A DNA stretch of 9,409 bases from Vulcanimicrobiota bacterium (GTDB lineage Bacteria; Eremiobacterota; Eremiobacteria; Baltobacterales; Baltobacteraceae), in the NCBI GenBank assembly GCA_028287545.1, contig JAQBPL010000191.1, forward strand, positions 1 through 9,409, in the 5' to 3' direction. The position numbers and the translations under genes are program-made. The notes beneath the pieces are model-generated. The model had not been told where the DNA came from and made no database searches. It worked only from the letters and a program-made list of their open reading frames with translations. Below, in pieces: positions 7,675-9,409 of the stretch. Position 1 is the stretch's first letter, and each line of letters starts with the position of its first letter.

Positions 7675-8502
7675 TTACGCGCGAAAGAGCAAGTCGGTAT
7701 TTTGGAAGGCGCGGATCGCTTCCGGCCCGGAGGTTCGGCACGGGTCGGCGGCATCGGCCGGCGGTCCGCGCCAAACGATCGCTTCGACCGCGCCCATCGG
7801 AGAGGACTCCGGCGCCAGCGGATGGTGAGCGTTCGAGAGCGCGACGAGGACGTTCATCTCCGCGCGAAGATCGACGTACGAGCCGGCAAGATTGTCTTCG
7901 GCGGTCCACGTCAGCCGCCCATCGGCTGCGATCACGACGGGCGCGAAGAACGTGACGCACGGAGCGACGTCGCGCTTCGTCAAACCGTGCTTTCCGGCCG
8001 CGAGAAGGAAGTTGTCGCGGGTGTTGCGCAGGTTCCGGTCACCGTACTTCGCGGCGTTCGAGGCCGGCGTGCTGCCGCCGGCCAGCGTGTCGTGGCGGCC
8101 GGCCGTGTCGGCCGTCAGCGAGAGCATGACACGCCCCATGTCGGAGAGCAGCATATGTCCGGCGCGCAGCAGCGCGTTCCATTGCACTTTGACCGTGTCG
8201 CCCGCGTTGTAGCGCTCGCTCGTGTCGTCGGCGTTCCAAACCATCGCCGAGACGCCGCACGTGCCGCTCGTGTTGACGATGCGCAATACCTGGCCGCGCG
8301 AAAGCGTCCCGGTCCAATACCAGCCGTACGGGATCGACTCGCGATGCACGATCGCGTCGGCCGTAAGCGGCGGCCCTGCCACCATCGTTGCACCGGCTCG
8401 CTCCGAAGCCGTATCGCGTTCGCGCGCTGCCGCCTTCATCTCGAAGTAGCGAGCACGGTGCTCGTCGGGTGTGAGATCGTCTAGCGAGATTCTGTCGAAC
8501 AC
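7675..8502 (-). CDS. DUF1989 protein, urea-carboxylase-associated UAAP1 type (carboxyguanidine deiminase subunit)
   Basis: First gene of the operon; a 275-residue DUF1989 protein of the UAAP1 type. The conserved core begins at IPYGWYWTGTLSRGQVLRIV (57-76), then MVWNADDTSERYNAGDTVK (87-105), LLSDMGRVMLSLTADTAGRH (118-137), KHGLTKRDVAPCVTFFAPV (171-189) and DLRAEMNVLVALSNAHHPL (211-229). The tail GPEAIRAFQNTDLLF (259-273) resembles the usual UAAP1 ending. Residues 1-50 are a charged, probably helical extension (DLTPDEHRARYFEMKAAARE). With its neighbour it should form the carboxyguanidine deiminase that turns carboxyguanidine into allophanate and ammonia. ADTAGRHDTLAGGS has alanine where the partner protein has cysteine (DTCGQHDT), so this subunit may lack part of the active site. 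The start is uncertain: GTG 8502 has no visible ribosome binding site; an in-frame CTG at 8523 or an internal ATG (residue 22) are alternatives. The gene ends 14 nt before the next start. Confidence 0.92.
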   Translation of the reverse strand: MFDRISLDDLTPDEHRARYFEMKAAARERDTASERAGATMVAGPPLTADAIVHRESIPYGWYWTGTLSRGQVLRIVNTSGTCGVSAMVWNADDTSERYNAGDTVKVQWNALLRAGHMLLSDMGRVMLSLTADTAGRHDTLAGGSTPASNAAKYGDRNLRNTRDNFLLAAGKHGLTKRDVAPCVTFFAPVVIAADGRLTWTAEDNLAGSYVDLRAEMNVLVALSNAHHPLAPESSPMGAVEAIVWRGPPADAADPCRTSGPEAIRAFQNTDLLFRA

Positions 8503-8712
8503 GGTACCGGTGTTTGTTTGCAGACCCGCGAGAACAAGTTCCGTTGGCCATTTGTCGAGTCCGCAAACAGGCCGCGCTACGGTCGGAGTGGGAGACGAGC
8601 CGCACGGAGGCTGCCCGGAATTTGCCGATCGAGCAGATGTCGTTCCCTATCGGTCGAAAGATCGAGCAGGTGATCGCGAATCCGACACGTGCGGCGGCGG
8701 GTCGGCACTAGC
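8503..8712. other. Divergent intergenic region between the operon and the reductase gene
   Basis: These 210 nt must hold the promoters of both the minus-strand operon and the plus-strand reductase gene. I searched both strands by eye for guanidine-I (ykkC), guanidine-II and guanidine-III riboswitch signatures and found none: there is no GGTTCCG / CTGGTCCGAGAG / AAAAGCCCGGGAGA series and no tandem ACGR-loop hairpins. No strong sigma-70 -35/-10 pair or T-run terminator is evident on either strand. The clearest structure is a 10-bp direct repeat, listed separately. An 8-bp palindrome, CGGTACCG (8502-8509), touches the GTG of the first operon gene. A plus-strand open frame of 65 codons (8514-8711) fills most of the region but has no recognisable product. 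Confidence 0.6.
8627..8669. repeat. 10-bp direct repeat pair, possible operator
   Basis: GATCGAGCAG occurs at 8627-8636 and again at 8660-8669. Followed by ATG and GTG respectively, the match extends to 13 bp with one mismatch. The start-to-start distance is 33 bp, close to three helical turns, so the copies face the same side of the DNA. The pair lies between the two divergent genes, a natural place for a regulator. No regulator gene is in the window, and GATCG is common in this DNA, so chance is possible. Confidence 0.35.
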
Positions 8713-9408
8713 ATGAAAATTGGTATCATCGGCTCGGGCAACATCGGCGGGACGTTGACCCGGCGTTTTCGCGCCGTCGGCCACGACGTCTCGGTCGCCA
8801 ACTCGCGCGGACCGGAGTCGCTCGCCGAACTCGCACGCGAAACCGGCGCGAAGGCGGTGTCGGTGGAGGACGCGGCGCGCAACGGGGACGTCGTGATCGT
8901 GACGATCCCGGAGAAGAACATCCCCGACCTGCCGCGCGACCTCTTCGCAGGCGTGCCTGCCGGCGTAGTTGTCGTCGACACCGGGAACTACTATCCGCAA
9001 CAGCGCGACGGCCGCATCGAGGGCATCGAGTCGGGAGCTACCGAGAGCCGGTGGGTCGCACAGCGGCTGCGTCGTCCAGTGGTCAAGGCCTTCAACAACA
9101 TCTACGCGCAGCATTTGCTCGACTTCGGCAAGCCCGCCGGCAGCCCGGGCCGAATCGCGCTGCCGGTCGCCGGTGATGACGCGAACGCGAAGGCCACGGT
9201 GATGCGGCTGATCGACGAGATCGGCTTCGACGCCGTGGACGCCGGCAGCCTCGACGACTCGTGGCGGCAGCAGCCGGGAACGCCCGTCTACACCAAGGAT
9301 CGCGATGCCGACGGCGTGCGCAGCGGCCTCGCGGAGGCAAAACAGCAGCGCACTCCGGCCTGGCGCGCAACCGCGAAGAGCCCAGGGAATTTCGAGCAGC
9401 CAGCCTGA
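8713..9408 (+). CDS. NADP-dependent reductase, F420:NADPH oxidoreductase-like (COG2085)
   Basis: A complete 231-residue Rossmann-fold protein ending at the TGA of 9406-9408. The N-terminus MKIGIIGSGNIGGTL carries the dinucleotide loop GSGNIG (7-12), and NSRGP (30-34) after the second strand is the usual pocket for the 2'-phosphate of NADP. VDTGNYYPQ (88-96), VVKAFNNIYAQHL (123-135), RIALPVAGDDANAK (147-160) and GFDAVDAGSLDDSWRQQPGT (171-190) are standard for COG2085 proteins (PF03807, F420_oxidored). Members reduce F420 or other substrates with NADPH; F420 use cannot be read from sequence and many family members occur where F420 is absent. ATG 8713 is chosen because it begins exactly at the first Rossmann strand; an in-frame GTG at 8689 would add eight basic residues. 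There is no clear ribosome binding site. It is transcribed away from the operon, with no sequence evidence of a shared role. Confidence 0.92.
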   Translation: MKIGIIGSGNIGGTLTRRFRAVGHDVSVANSRGPESLAELARETGAKAVSVEDAARNGDVVIVTIPEKNIPDLPRDLFAGVPAGVVVVDTGNYYPQQRDGRIEGIESGATESRWVAQRLRRPVVKAFNNIYAQHLLDFGKPAGSPGRIALPVAGDDANAKATVMRLIDEIGFDAVDAGSLDDSWRQQPGTPVYTKDRDADGVRSGLAEAKQQRTPAWRATAKSPGNFEQPA

Positions 9409-9409
9409 G

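Noticed and set aside
7013..8502. Aminomethyltransferase function for the two DUF1989 proteins
   Set aside because: This is an old automatic annotation; the sequences carry DUF1989 motifs and nothing of the GcvT fold, and family studies support carboxyguanidine deimination.
8502..8509. Palindrome CGGTACCG at the start of the first operon gene as an operator
   Set aside because: Only 8 bp, overlapping the start codon, with no second copy found in the region.

Overview
The window is GC-rich bacterial DNA that is almost fully coding. It carries one tightly packed minus-strand operon (8502 down to the left edge) and one divergent plus-strand gene (8713-9408). The genes are chromosomal, metabolic and intact where complete. 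I see no RNA genes, insertion sequences, phage genes or CRISPR arrays. The base composition, GTG starts and weak ribosome binding sites fit a high-GC soil-type bacterium, but I cannot name the phylum from this window.

The operon reads, in transcription order: a DUF1989 protein of the UAAP1 type (7675-8502), a second DUF1989 protein of the UAAP2 type (7013-7660), a full-length biotin-dependent urea/guanidine carboxylase (3459-7007), allophanate hydrolase (1654-3462), a periplasmic substrate-binding protein of the nitrate/sulfonate/taurine class (566-1564) and its ABC permease (1-550, cut by the window edge). The first four genes are spaced by 14 nt, 5 nt and a 4-nt GTGA overlap, so they are very probably co-transcribed and translationally coupled. 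An 89-nt gap separates them from the two transporter genes. The transporter ATPase is not in the window and would be expected just beyond base 1.

This gene set has long been annotated as urea degradation. Work on the same clusters showed that the carboxylase often prefers guanidine and that the paired DUF1989 proteins are a carboxyguanidine deiminase. The best reading is therefore guanidine assimilation: uptake by the ABC transporter, ATP- and bicarbonate-dependent carboxylation to carboxyguanidine, deimination to allophanate with release of ammonia, then hydrolysis to two more ammonia and two CO2. The carboxylase has Asp (D700) where, by my recollection-based alignment, the fungal urea enzyme has the Asn whose exchange to Asp favours guanidine.

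The 210-nt divergent intergenic region (8503-8712) shows no recognisable guanidine riboswitch. It does contain a 10-bp direct repeat spaced 33 bp apart, a possible operator. The plus-strand gene is a COG2085-type NADP-dependent reductase related to F420:NADPH oxidoreductase, with no obvious link to nitrogen metabolism. The chemistry here is known; the points worth a second look are the guanidine assignment, the missing riboswitch, the asymmetric cysteine content of the two DUF1989 proteins and the intergenic repeats.
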